From positions 186,001-250,000 of the forward strand of contig NZ_FOZJ01000002.1 of NCBI RefSeq assembly GCF_900114345.1: 64,000 bases of DNA, given 5' to 3'. Under the pieces are notes generated by a model, which was not told where the DNA came from, ran no database searches, and saw only the letters and a list, made by a program, of their open reading frames with translations. Shown in pieces: positions 42,833-51,123 of the stretch. A program made the translations under genes and the position numbers. The DNA comes from Microbacterium sp. cf046 (lineage in GTDB: Bacteria; Actinomycetota; Actinomycetes; Actinomycetales; Microbacteriaceae). Numbering within the stretch: the first letter of the stretch is position 1; each line of letters starts with the position of its first letter.

Positions 42833-44058
42833 CCTCCCCCCGCATCCTCGGCGCCATCGGCGCCGTGGCTCTGTCCTCCGTCGTCCTGGCGGGCTGTGTC
42901 GCCAAGAGCGAGGCGGCCGCGGCCGACGGGCTCACGGTGAGAGCGACGGACACCGGCTGCGAGGTCTCTGACGCCGCTGCGGCGAGCGGCACGCTGACAT
43001 TCGACGTGACCAACGCGGGCGCGGATGTCACCGAGTTCTATCTGCTGGCCGAAGACGGACTGCGCATCGTCGGCGAGGCGGAGAACATCGCTCCCGGCGC
43101 CTCCCGCACGCTGACGGTCGTCGCCCAGCCCGGGGAGTACTTCACGGTGTGCAAGCCCGGCATGATCGGCGAGGGGGTGGGACGGACGTCCTTCACCGTC
43201 TCGGGCGAGGCCGTCGCGATCGATGGACCGGATGCCGAGCAGAAGCAGCAGGCAGTCGACCTCTACGCCGCGTTCGTCAAGGACCAGGTCTCGCAGCTCG
43301 TGCCCGAGGTCGACGATTTCGTCACCGCCTACGAGTCCGGTGCGGATGATGCCGCCCGGGCCGCGTTCCCGCAGGTGCGCGCGTACTACGAGCGCATCGA
43401 GCCCATCGCCGAGGCGCTGGGCGACCTCGACCCCCGCATCGACTATCGCGAAGTGGATGCGGTCGCCGAGGGACTGGATTGGACCGGGTTCCACCGCATC
43501 GAGAAGGATCTGTGGGTTCCGGCACAGGACGCGCTCAACGCCGACGGTGAGACCCCGGCCTGGCAGGACTGGGCGCCCTCGACCGCCGACGAGCGTGCCG
43601 CCTTCGGGGACCAGCTGGTCGCCGACGTGTCCGAGGTGTACGACTATGTCCACTCCGCCGAGTTCGTGGACGCACTGACGACCCAGGGCATCACCGGTCT
43701 CAGCAACGGCGCGATCGCGCTGCTCGACGAGGTCGCGATGGGCAAGATCACCGGCGAGGAGGACTGGTGGTCGGGTACCGACCTCTGGGACTTCGCGGCG
43801 AACGTCGAAGGCTCGAAGATGGCGTTCTCCCTCGCGCGCGACTTCGCCGCCGCCAAGGGCGACGAGGGCGCTGCGCTGGTCGACGAGATCGATGCCGGTT
43901 ACGCCGCCCTGGAGGAGTCGCTCGCCGAGCACGGCTCGCTCGCCGCCGGCTTCGTGAACTACTCCGAGCTCACGGAGGACGACAAGCGCGAGTTCACCGA
44001 TCTCATCAACGCGCTGGCCGAGCCGCTGTCGCAGCTCACGGTCACCGTGCTGGAGTGA
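42829..44058 (+). CDS. efeO: iron-uptake lipoprotein EfeO
   Basis: EfeO is the extracytoplasmic partner of EfeU. The 409-residue product has a lipoprotein signal (SVVLAGC, cysteine at about residue 23), an N-terminal cupredoxin-like domain (about 30-130, with CEV and FTVCKPGM), and a C-terminal M75/imelysin-like domain containing GFHRIEKDLW, the HxxE metal motif. It overlaps efeU by four bases and is followed two bases later by efeB. The domain order, cupredoxin then M75, is that of full-length EfeO. It probably binds and oxidises or delivers iron to EfeU. Confidence 0.94.
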   Translation: MTSPRILGAIGAVALSSVVLAGCVAKSEAAAADGLTVRATDTGCEVSDAAAASGTLTFDVTNAGADVTEFYLLAEDGLRIVGEAENIAPGASRTLTVVAQPGEYFTVCKPGMIGEGVGRTSFTVSGEAVAIDGPDAEQKQQAVDLYAAFVKDQVSQLVPEVDDFVTAYESGADDAARAAFPQVRAYYERIEPIAEALGDLDPRIDYREVDAVAEGLDWTGFHRIEKDLWVPAQDALNADGETPAWQDWAPSTADERAAFGDQLVADVSEVYDYVHSAEFVDALTTQGITGLSNGAIALLDEVAMGKITGEEDWWSGTDLWDFAANVEGSKMAFSLARDFAAAKGDEGAALVDEIDAGYAALEESLAEHGSLAAGFVNYSELTEDDKREFTDLINALAEPLSQLTVTVLE

Positions 44059-44059
44059 C

Positions 44060-45379
44060 GTGACCGACGACGACACTCAGTCAGGGTCAGCGAGCGATTC
44101 CGGCGCCGACCCGTCCGTCGAGGCGGGCGTGAGCCGTCGAGGGCTCCTCGGACTGGTGGGCGCCGGAGCGGCCGGCGTCGCGATCGGAGCGAGCGCAGGC
44201 ATGGCCGGCGGGCTGGGCGTCGCACGCGCGACAGAGCGCGCGAGCGCGGCATCCGAATACGACTTCTTCGGCCTGCACCAGGCGGGGATCACGACCCCCG
44301 TGCAGGACCACATGCACTTCGCGGCGTTCGACATGATGGCCCGCACCGACCGCGAGGACCTCATCTCGCTGCTGCAGGACTGGTCGTATGCCGCATCGCG
44401 CATGACCCGGGGGCTGGAGGTCAGCGCCACCGGCGCGGTCGGAGGCTCTCCGGAGGCGCCACCCGATGACACCGGCGAAGCGCTCGGGCTCACGGCCAGC
44501 GGGCTCACGATCACCTTCGGCTTCGGGCCGACCCTGTTCACGGTCGACGGCGTCGACCGATTCGGGATCGCGGACCGCCGGCCGACGGTGCTCGAGCGGC
44601 TGCCTGCGTTCCTCGGCGACGACCTCGATCCGGATGCGTCCGGCGGCGACCTCTGCATCCAGGCGTGCGCGGACGATCCGCAGGTCGCCGTGCACGCGAT
44701 CCGCAACCTGAGCCGCATCGCGTTCGGGCGTGCGAAGATCCGCTGGTCGCAGATGGGCTTCGGCAGGACGTCGCGCACGACGTCGGCTCAGGCCACGCCG
44801 CGGAATCTGTTCGGGTACAAGGACGGCACGGCGAACATCCTCGCCGACGACCGCGCGTCGCTGCGCGACCACGTGTGGGTCGCCGACTCGGACTCGCCGG
44901 CCTGGATGGCGGGCGGCTCATACCTCGTGGCCCGCAAGATCGCGATGCTCATCGAGACGTGGGACCGTGTGAGGCTGTCCGAGCAGAACACGATCATCGG
45001 CCGCGACAAGGGGGAGGGGGCCCCGCTGTCAGGGGGCGACGAGTTCACCGAACCCGACTTCACGGCCACGGATGCCGCGGGCGCCCCGCTCATGCCCGAG
45101 ACGAGCCACGTGCGCCTGGCGCACCCCGACATGAACGGCGGCGTGCGGATCCTCCGCCGCGGGTACAACTTCGTGGACGGCAACACCGACCTCGGCCGTC
45201 TGGATGCCGGACTGTTCTTCCTGTCGTATCAGCGGGCACCCGAGCAGTTCGTCACGCTGCAGCGGTCGCTGTCGACGGACGTGATGAGCGAGTACATCCG
45301 GCACACCGGATCGGGACTCTGGGCGGTCCCTCCGGGTGCGACACCCGGCTCCTACGTCGGCGTCGGTCTGTTCGCCTGA
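44060..45379 (+). CDS. efeB: Tat-exported Dyp-type haem peroxidase EfeB
   Basis: The 439-residue product is the deferrochelatase/peroxidase of the EfeUOB system. A twin-arginine signal (VSRRGLLGLVGAG) with a hydrophobic core ends near residue 65. The dye-decolourising peroxidase fold shows GYKDGTAN, the GxxDG haem-pocket motif, and GGSYLVARKI with the conserved Arg. The proximal His should be in the region ETSHVRLAHP. Tat export means the haem is inserted in the cytoplasm. The GTG at 44060 begins one base after the efeO stop codon. No terminator is evident before the convergent acyltransferase gene. Confidence 0.93.
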   Translation: MTDDDTQSGSASDSGADPSVEAGVSRRGLLGLVGAGAAGVAIGASAGMAGGLGVARATERASAASEYDFFGLHQAGITTPVQDHMHFAAFDMMARTDREDLISLLQDWSYAASRMTRGLEVSATGAVGGSPEAPPDDTGEALGLTASGLTITFGFGPTLFTVDGVDRFGIADRRPTVLERLPAFLGDDLDPDASGGDLCIQACADDPQVAVHAIRNLSRIAFGRAKIRWSQMGFGRTSRTTSAQATPRNLFGYKDGTANILADDRASLRDHVWVADSDSPAWMAGGSYLVARKIAMLIETWDRVRLSEQNTIIGRDKGEGAPLSGGDEFTEPDFTATDAAGAPLMPETSHVRLAHPDMNGGVRILRRGYNFVDGNTDLGRLDAGLFFLSYQRAPEQFVTLQRSLSTDVMSEYIRHTGSGLWAVPPGATPGSYVGVGLFA

Positions 45380-45413
45380 CCCCAGCGGGCGTCGTCGGGG
45401 CGAGCGCCGAGCA

Positions 45414-46625
45414 TCATCCGTTCTGACGCGGGTCGGCCTGGAGGCGAGTGGGGCGCGGCGCCTCCCGCGGCCGGCGCGAGCCGGTGGGGTCGGAGCGTCG
45501 GCCCTCGCGGCGGGCGAGGCTCGGGTCGGCGAACAGCCAGCCGGGCCGGGGCTCGACCAGCGGGCGGAAGATCGTGCGCACCGGCTTGGTCGCCAGACCC
45601 AGCGCGATCAGCACGGACGCGACGATCACGATCGGAAGCCAGATCCAGGTCGGCTCCAGGTCGCGCAGCACCCCCGTCTCGCGGAACGGGTAGAGCACGA
45701 ACGAGTGCAGGAGGTACACGTACATCGTGTACTGGCCGAAATGCGTCCACCAATGCGTGCGGCGCGGCAGGAGTGCGAAGAACGCCGCCGACAGCACCAG
45801 CGCCACCGCCATGAGAGCCAGCCGCACGGCGCCCGCCCACCACTCGGTGCCGCCGATGGACGAGTAGTTCTCGTCGTAGAACAGCCATTCGCGGAGGTTC
45901 ATCGCCCGCCATTGGTCGACGAAGAACCATGCGGCCCAGCCCGCGACCGCGAGAAGGCCGGCCGAGGCGGCGAAGACCCACCACGGTCGATCACGCAGCA
46001 GCCTCAGCCGGTCGACCACGTCGCGATCGCGCAGCCACCAGCCGAGTGCGAAGAACGGAAGCAGGCCCAGCGTGCGCGACAGGGAGAGGGTCGAGTCGAT
46101 GTTCGGCAGGTACCCGGCGCCGATGGAGATGAGCACGGTCCACAGCAGCGGCCAGCGCAGAAGGGCGAGGTACGGGAGGACGAGCCGGAAGATGCCGAGT
46201 GCGAGCAGGAACCAGAGCGTCCACGACGGCTCGGTGATGTTCGGATTGGCCTGCCCTTCGACGATCCACTTCGTGAGGGTCCACAGCGCTTCGAAGATCA
46301 CGTACGGGAGGAGGATGTCGGTGATCACCCGGGCCATCTGCCGGGCGCCCGGGGCGTCCGACTTGGAGAAGTAGCCGGAGATGATCGCGAATGCGGGCAT
46401 GTGGAACGCGTAGATCAGCAGATACAGCCCGAGCGCGACATCGGAGTCGTGCGTGAGGCGCTGCGTCGCATGGCCGAGCACGACCAGCACGATGCAGGCG
46501 AACCGCGCGTTGTCCCAGAAGGGCACGCGACGTCTGGGGCGGGGCACGCCGGTCGTTCCGGTCGGTGGTCCGACGGCTTCGGGGGCGGCCGGATGAGGCG
46601 GCGACGCGTTCTGTGGTTCGGTCAT
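45414..46625 (-). CDS. membrane acyltransferase (acyltransferase_3 family)
   Basis: The 403-residue product has about ten transmembrane helices. It opens after a 34-residue polar tail with PFWDNARFACIVLVVLGHATQRL, whose His is the conserved catalytic residue of the acyltransferase_3 family. YLLHSFVLYPF near the end is also typical. Such enzymes O-acetylate or succinylate sugars on surface polymers. The C-terminal 45 residues are basic and polar. The ATG at 46625 is preceded by TAGGGT at 46639-46644, 13 nt away. The reading frame remains open far upstream, but that part overlaps the divergent esterase gene and is spurious. Confidence 0.87.
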   Translation of the reverse strand: MTEPQNASPPHPAAPEAVGPPTGTTGVPRPRRRVPFWDNARFACIVLVVLGHATQRLTHDSDVALGLYLLIYAFHMPAFAIISGYFSKSDAPGARQMARVITDILLPYVIFEALWTLTKWIVEGQANPNITEPSWTLWFLLALGIFRLVLPYLALLRWPLLWTVLISIGAGYLPNIDSTLSLSRTLGLLPFFALGWWLRDRDVVDRLRLLRDRPWWVFAASAGLLAVAGWAAWFFVDQWRAMNLREWLFYDENYSSIGGTEWWAGAVRLALMAVALVLSAAFFALLPRRTHWWTHFGQYTMYVYLLHSFVLYPFRETGVLRDLEPTWIWLPIVIVASVLIALGLATKPVRTIFRPLVEPRPGWLFADPSLARREGRRSDPTGSRRPREAPRPTRLQADPRQNG

Positions 46626-46676
46626 GACGGCGAACGCCACCCTATCCTGGGGAGGCGCCAGACGAGGAGATCCCGC

Positions 46677-48131
46677 ATGACCGACACCACAGTGCTCACT
46701 GTCTCCCACGGCGCTGTCCGCGGCGTCCGCGATGGCGGGATCGACCGCTACCTGGGCATTCCCTACGCGGCGGCGCCGTTCGGCGACCGACGGTTCATGC
46801 CGCCGGCGCCCGTCGCTGCGTGGGACGGTGTGCGGGATGCCATCGCCTTCGGGCCCACCGCACCGCAGGCACCCTACGGAGGCGGGCTCGAGAAGTACCT
46901 GCCGACCGTCGCGATCGCCGGGGACGACATCCTGACGGTCAACGTGTGGACCCCGGCCGATCGCGCCCCCGGCGCGTCGCTCCCGGTGCTCGTCTTCGTC
47001 CACGGGGGAGCGCTGACCCGTGGTTCGGCGGCACTGCCCGGATATGACGGATCGACGTTCGCCGCGGCGGGTGTCGTGTACGTGTCGGTGCAGTACCGCG
47101 TCGGGCAGGAGGGCTTCGCAGTGCTCGACGACGTGCCGCAGAACCTGGGCGTGCTCGACCAGGAGGCCGCGCTGCGGTGGGTGCGCAGCGAGATCGGCGT
47201 GTTCGGCGGCGATCCCGAGCGCGTCACCGCGATGGGGCATTCCGCCGGCGCATCGACACTGACCGCGCTGCTGGCGCTCCCGCAGGCCGAGGAGCTGTTC
47301 GACCGCGTCATCCTGCAGAGCGGACCGCTGAACGGCCAGCCGCCCGACAAGGCCGGGCGGATGACGCGGGCGATCGCCAAGCGGCTGGGGGTGGCCCCGA
47401 CGCGCGCCGGCTTCGCCGGGATCGAGCCCGCGACCCTGGTGGCCGAGCAGGCGGCGGTTGCGGCGGCCGGATCGCCGCTCGGCGGCGCGCCGACCGTGAC
47501 GCTGGCGATCGGCGGGGTCGCCGTGCCCGTCGATCCTCTGGCAGCGCTGATCGACGGCGCCGCGCGCGGCATCCCGGTCATGATCGGGTCGACGAGCGAG
47601 GAGTACCGACTGTGGTTCGTGCCGTCCGGCCGGCTGGGGAAGATCCGCCGTTCGACGCTGACGATCGCGCGCATCACCGCGCGGGTCCCGGCTCGCATCG
47701 TGCGCGCGCATCGACTCCGCCGCCCCGAGGCCACGCCTGGTGAAGTGCTCGGCGAGGTGATGTCGGACATGCTCCTGCGCGGCCCGCTGACCCGGTTCGC
47801 GGACAGCAGGACCGATGCCGAAGCGCCGACGTACGTCTACGAGTTCCGGTGGCGCAGCCCCCTCGACGACATGGGCGCCGCCCATGCGATGGAGCTCGGC
47901 TTCGTCTTCGACAGGCTCACCGCGCCGGACTCGATCGCGCTCGGCGGCCCGGATGCCCCCCAGGCGCTCGCGGATGCGATGCACCGCGCATGGATCGCCT
48001 TCGTCGTCGAAGGAGACCCCGGGTGGGAGCGGTGGTCGACCCGGCAGCCGGTGCTGGCCTTCGACGCCGACGGCGGCCACATCGATTACGCGCCTCGCGC
48101 GGATGAGCTCGTGGGCCTTCCGTCGCGATAG
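46677..48131 (+). CDS. type-B carboxylesterase
   Basis: The 484-residue product has the oxyanion-hole motif VFVHGGALTRGSA and the nucleophile elbow GHSAGAST (Ser near residue 193) of type-B carboxylesterases. SGPLN and the C-terminal AHAMELGFVFD (His of the triad in the AHAMEL loop) fit too. There is no signal peptide. TATCCT at 46643-46648, overlapping the divergent acyltransferase -10, and GACGAGGAG before the ATG form its start signals. Para-nitrobenzyl-esterase-like enzymes hydrolyse many esters; the natural substrate is not known. A second hydrolase follows after 13 bp. Confidence 0.9.
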   Translation: MTDTTVLTVSHGAVRGVRDGGIDRYLGIPYAAAPFGDRRFMPPAPVAAWDGVRDAIAFGPTAPQAPYGGGLEKYLPTVAIAGDDILTVNVWTPADRAPGASLPVLVFVHGGALTRGSAALPGYDGSTFAAAGVVYVSVQYRVGQEGFAVLDDVPQNLGVLDQEAALRWVRSEIGVFGGDPERVTAMGHSAGASTLTALLALPQAEELFDRVILQSGPLNGQPPDKAGRMTRAIAKRLGVAPTRAGFAGIEPATLVAEQAAVAAAGSPLGGAPTVTLAIGGVAVPVDPLAALIDGAARGIPVMIGSTSEEYRLWFVPSGRLGKIRRSTLTIARITARVPARIVRAHRLRRPEATPGEVLGEVMSDMLLRGPLTRFADSRTDAEAPTYVYEFRWRSPLDDMGAAHAMELGFVFDRLTAPDSIALGGPDAPQALADAMHRAWIAFVVEGDPGWERWSTRQPVLAFDADGGHIDYAPRADELVGLPSR

Positions 48132-48144
48132 TGTCGGCGTCGCG

Positions 48145-49032
48145 ATGACCACGATCGACGATGCACTCGACAAGGACCGGGCGATCCCGGACCTGGACTG
48201 GCGCGTGTTCCCCGAGGGAACGGTGCGCGATGTGTTCCCAGCACCCAGCGGGGGTCTCGCGCGACTGTCGCTCGGCACCGGCGACCGGGGTCGCGTCGTG
48301 CTCATGCCCGGCGTCACCGGGTCGAAAGAGGACTTCACCCTCATGTTCCCGCTGCTGGCGGATGCCGGCTATCGCGTCGAGTCGTACGATCTGGCGGGTC
48401 AGTTCGAATCGCACGCGGCCGGGCCCGAGCACCTCGATCCGCCTCGGGCGAAGTACGACTACCGGCTCTTCATCGACGACCTGTTCGCGGTCCTCGAGTC
48501 GGGGACGACGCCGGCCCACGTGCTGGGCTACTCGTTCGCCGGCCTCGTCGCGCAGCTCGCGCTCGCCGAGCGACCCGAGCTGTTCGCGAGCCTCACGCTG
48601 CTGTCGACGCCTCCCGCCGCCGGCCAGGTCTTCCGCGGCGTCAAGCGCATCGGCTGGCTGAGCAACCACCTCACCCCCCACCAGGCCGCGGGACTGCTGA
48701 TCTGGGGGGTCAGCAACAACCTCAACAAGGTCCCGCCGCAGCGGTTCGCGTTCGTGAAGGCGCGCTTCGATCTGACCCGGCGTGCCAGCGTGGACGACAT
48801 CGCCGGCACCGCGATGCACACGCCCGATGTCATGGCGCAGGTCCGTGCGACGGCGATCCCGAAGCTCGTCGCGGTCGGTGCGCACGATCTGTGGCCGACC
48901 GCCCAACATGCCGCGTTCGCCGGGACGATCGGTGCTCGGCTGGCCGTCTACGAGACCGGGCACTCGCCGTGCGAGACCGCCCCGCATCAGCTCGTGCGCG
49001 ACATGCTCGACCTTTTCGCCGCGAAGGCGTGA
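48145..49032 (+). CDS. alpha/beta hydrolase
   Basis: The 295-residue product has the alpha/beta-hydrolase pattern: VVLMPGVTGSKEDF (oxyanion region), VLGYSFAGLVAQLAL (nucleophile elbow GYSFAG, Ser near residue 131), an acid in GAHDLWPT and a histidine in ETGHSPCETAP. No specific family is recognised. The ATG at 48145 begins 13 bp after the esterase stop, so the two hydrolases are probably one transcript. No terminator is seen before the LLM gene, but a dyad at 49095 suggests that gene has its own control. Confidence 0.85.
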   Translation: MTTIDDALDKDRAIPDLDWRVFPEGTVRDVFPAPSGGLARLSLGTGDRGRVVLMPGVTGSKEDFTLMFPLLADAGYRVESYDLAGQFESHAAGPEHLDPPRAKYDYRLFIDDLFAVLESGTTPAHVLGYSFAGLVAQLALAERPELFASLTLLSTPPAAGQVFRGVKRIGWLSNHLTPHQAAGLLIWGVSNNLNKVPPQRFAFVKARFDLTRRASVDDIAGTAMHTPDVMAQVRATAIPKLVAVGAHDLWPTAQHAAFAGTIGARLAVYETGHSPCETAPHQLVRDMLDLFAAKA

Positions 49033-49094
49033 GTCCGCGCGCGGGACGCGTCGAGCGCTGCCGGTGCGTGCGGGAATAGATTCATAGCGATGGT

Positions 49095-49125
49095 GTTCTA
49101 CCAGATACATTCATCTGAATAGAAC
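49095..49125. promoter_or_regulatory. AT-rich dyad operator before the monooxygenase gene
   Basis: GTTCTA (49095-49100) and TAGAAC (49120-49125) enclose CAGAT (49102-49106) and ATCTG (49113-49117), giving 6 + 5 paired bases around the centre ACATTC. The block is conspicuously AT-rich for this genome and lies 35 bp before the start codon. A repressor site of TetR or MarR type is likely; no such regulator is adjacent. Confidence 0.6.
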
Positions 49126-49126
49126 C

Positions 49127-49142
49127 GGATGCCGCGGCATCC
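49127..49142. repeat. 16-bp perfect palindrome GGATGCCGCGGCATCC
   Basis: The whole 16-mer reads the same on both strands and consists of the genome-wide word GGATGCC and its complement back to back. It begins 2 bp after the dyad operator and ends 17 bp before the monooxygenase GTG. Confidence 0.7.
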
Positions 49143-49159
49143 CGAATCGGAGAGCGATC

Positions 49160-50401
49160 GTGAACGACACCACCACAGCGTCGAAGGCGGCGGCCATGCA
49201 GTTCGGCATCTTCACGGTGAGCGACATCACCGAAGACCCGACCACAGGCCGCACGCCCAGTGAAGCGGAGAAGATCCGCAACACGATCGCTGTCGCCAAG
49301 CACGCCGAAGAGGTCGGACTCGACGTCTTCGCCCTGGGAGAGCACCACAACCCGCCGTTCTGGTCGTCTTCGCCCACCACGACCCTCGCGTACATCGCCG
49401 CTCAGACCGAGCGCCTCGTGCTCTCGACCGCCACGACCCTGATCACCACGAACGACCCGGTGAAGATCGCGGAGGACTTCGCGATGCTCCAGCACGTCTC
49501 GGGCGGTCGCACCGACCTCATGCTCGGCCGCGGCAACACCGGCCCGGTCTACCCCTGGTTCGGGCAGGACATCCGCCAGGGGCTGCCGCTCGCGATCGAG
49601 AACTACGCGCTGCTGCACAAGCTGTGGCGAGAGGACGTCGTCGATTGGGAGGGCAAGTTCCGCACCCCGCTGCAGGGCTTCACCTCGACTCCGCGTCCGC
49701 TCGATGACGTGCCTCCGTTCGTGTGGCACGGATCGATCCGTACGCCCGAGGTCGCCGAGCAGGCCGCCTACTACGGCGACGGCTTCTTCGCGAACAACAT
49801 CTTCTGGCCGTCCGAGCACTATCAGCGGCTCATCACCCTCTACCGTCAGCGGTTCGCGCACTACGGGCACGGCACTCCCGAGCAGGCGATCGTCGGGCTC
49901 GGCGGACAGGTGTTCATGCGCGCCAACTCGCAGGACGCCGTCCGCGAGTTCCGTCCGTACTTCGACAACGCCCCGGTCTACGGCCACGGACCGTCGATGG
50001 ACGACTTCACCGAGATGACGCCGCTCACGGTGGGCTCTCCGCAGCAGGTCATCGACCGCTACGCCGGGATGCGCGATCTGTTCGGCGACTACCAGCGCCA
50101 GCTCTTCCTGATGGACCACGCCGGACTCCCGCTGAAGACCGTGCTCGAGCAGCTCGACATCCTGGGCGGCGAGGTCGTGCCGGTGCTTCGCAGGGAGCTC
50201 GCGAAGGATCGCCCGGCCGACGTGCCCGACGCTCCGACCCACGCATCGCTCGTAGCCGCCAAGTACGGCGATCAGGGTCCGCAGGAGAAGATCCCGAACG
50301 CGAACCGCGGCGACAACCTGACCGGCGGCACGCCGTACCGCGAAACCGCCGTCGCGGCCGGCTCGTCCTTCGGCGCCGCAGCCACCCGGACGGGAGCCTG
50401 A
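49160..50401 (+). CDS. FMN-dependent luciferase-like monooxygenase (CE1758 type)
   Basis: The 413-residue product is a luciferase-like TIM-barrel oxygenase: MQFGIFTVSDIT at the start, then HAEEVGLDVFALGEHHNPPFW, ATTLITTNDP, GRTDLMLGRGN and PPFVWHGSIRTPE. Its partner, an NADPH:FMN reductase, begins at 50403, directly after its stop; the two types (CE1758 and CE1759, named from Corynebacterium efficiens) regularly occur together. Reduced FMN is handed from the reductase to this enzyme. The substrate is unknown. The GTG at 49160 follows CGGAGAG. An AT-rich dyad upstream suggests repressor control. Confidence 0.9.
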   Translation: MNDTTTASKAAAMQFGIFTVSDITEDPTTGRTPSEAEKIRNTIAVAKHAEEVGLDVFALGEHHNPPFWSSSPTTTLAYIAAQTERLVLSTATTLITTNDPVKIAEDFAMLQHVSGGRTDLMLGRGNTGPVYPWFGQDIRQGLPLAIENYALLHKLWREDVVDWEGKFRTPLQGFTSTPRPLDDVPPFVWHGSIRTPEVAEQAAYYGDGFFANNIFWPSEHYQRLITLYRQRFAHYGHGTPEQAIVGLGGQVFMRANSQDAVREFRPYFDNAPVYGHGPSMDDFTEMTPLTVGSPQQVIDRYAGMRDLFGDYQRQLFLMDHAGLPLKTVLEQLDILGGEVVPVLRRELAKDRPADVPDAPTHASLVAAKYGDQGPQEKIPNANRGDNLTGGTPYRETAVAAGSSFGAAATRTGA

Positions 50402-50402
50402 G

Positions 50403-51053
50403 ATGACCGCGCGACGCATCGCCGTCATCTCGGCCGGCCTGTCGAACCCGTCCTCGACCAGACTGCTCGCCGACCGGCTGGCCAGTGCCACCGTCCGCGC
50501 CCTGGCCGAGACCGGGGAGGCGATCGGAGCCGAGGTCGACGTGTTCGAACTGCGCGACTACGCGCACGACATCACGAACAACCTGCTGACCGGGTTCGCG
50601 CCTCCCGCGCTGGAGACGATGATCAACACCGTGGTGTCGGCGGATGCCGTCATCGCCGTCACGCCGATCTTCTCGACGAGCTACTCGGGCCTGTTCAAGT
50701 CGTTCATCGACATCCTCGATCCCGACGCGCTGACCGGGAAGCCGGTGCTCATCGGCGCGAACGCCGGGACGGCCCGCCACTCGCTGGCCATCGACTACGC
50801 GATCCGCCCGCTGTTCACCTACCTGCACGCCGAGCCCGTCTCGACCGGCGTGTTCGCGGCGTCCAGCGATTGGGGCGCGTCGGGAGATCAGGTCGCACCG
50901 CTCGGGGAGCGCGTCGAACGGGGTGCCCGCGAGCTCGCCGAAGCGATCGCACGTCGCTCGCCCGCGGTCGAGACCGACCCGTACGACCCGGCGAACTACC
51001 TGGGCGAGGGGCGCTCGTTCGGGCACCTGCTCGGCGGACTCGCGGGGGAGTAG
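50403..51053 (+). CDS. NADPH-dependent FMN reductase (CE1759 type)
   Basis: The 216-residue flavodoxin-fold reductase has the phosphate-binding loop AGLSNPSSTRLLADRL near the N terminus, PIFSTSYSGLFKSFID in the middle and GTARHSLAIDYAIRPLF, the pattern of the CE1759 reductases. It supplies FMNH2 to the luciferase-like enzyme encoded immediately upstream; the start follows that gene's stop after one base. A Tyr/Gly-rich end (PYDPANYLGEGRSFGHLL) completes it. Confidence 0.92.
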   Translation: MTARRIAVISAGLSNPSSTRLLADRLASATVRALAETGEAIGAEVDVFELRDYAHDITNNLLTGFAPPALETMINTVVSADAVIAVTPIFSTSYSGLFKSFIDILDPDALTGKPVLIGANAGTARHSLAIDYAIRPLFTYLHAEPVSTGVFAASSDWGASGDQVAPLGERVERGARELAEAIARRSPAVETDPYDPANYLGEGRSFGHLLGGLAGE

Positions 51054-51067
51054 GCGCGACCAGGCCC

Positions 51068-51076
51068 TGGTAGCGT
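51068..51076 (+). promoter_or_regulatory. extended -10 promoter before the CEOS-like gene
   Basis: TGGTAGCGT at 51068-51076 is an extended -10 element (TG-N-TAGCGT) like those of rpsO and pnp. It lies 47 bp before the ATG at 51124, whose ribosome-binding site is in GCAAAGGGAAGAAG. Confidence 0.55.
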
Positions 51077-51123
51077 CGAGGTCACGGAGTCGGTTCGGCC
51101 CCCGCAAAGGGAAGAAGACGACC

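Noticed and set aside
46626..48344. N-terminal extension of the acyltransferase frame to 976 codons
   Set aside because: The extension is antisense to the esterase gene and has no domain; the family N terminus begins at the ATG at 46625.
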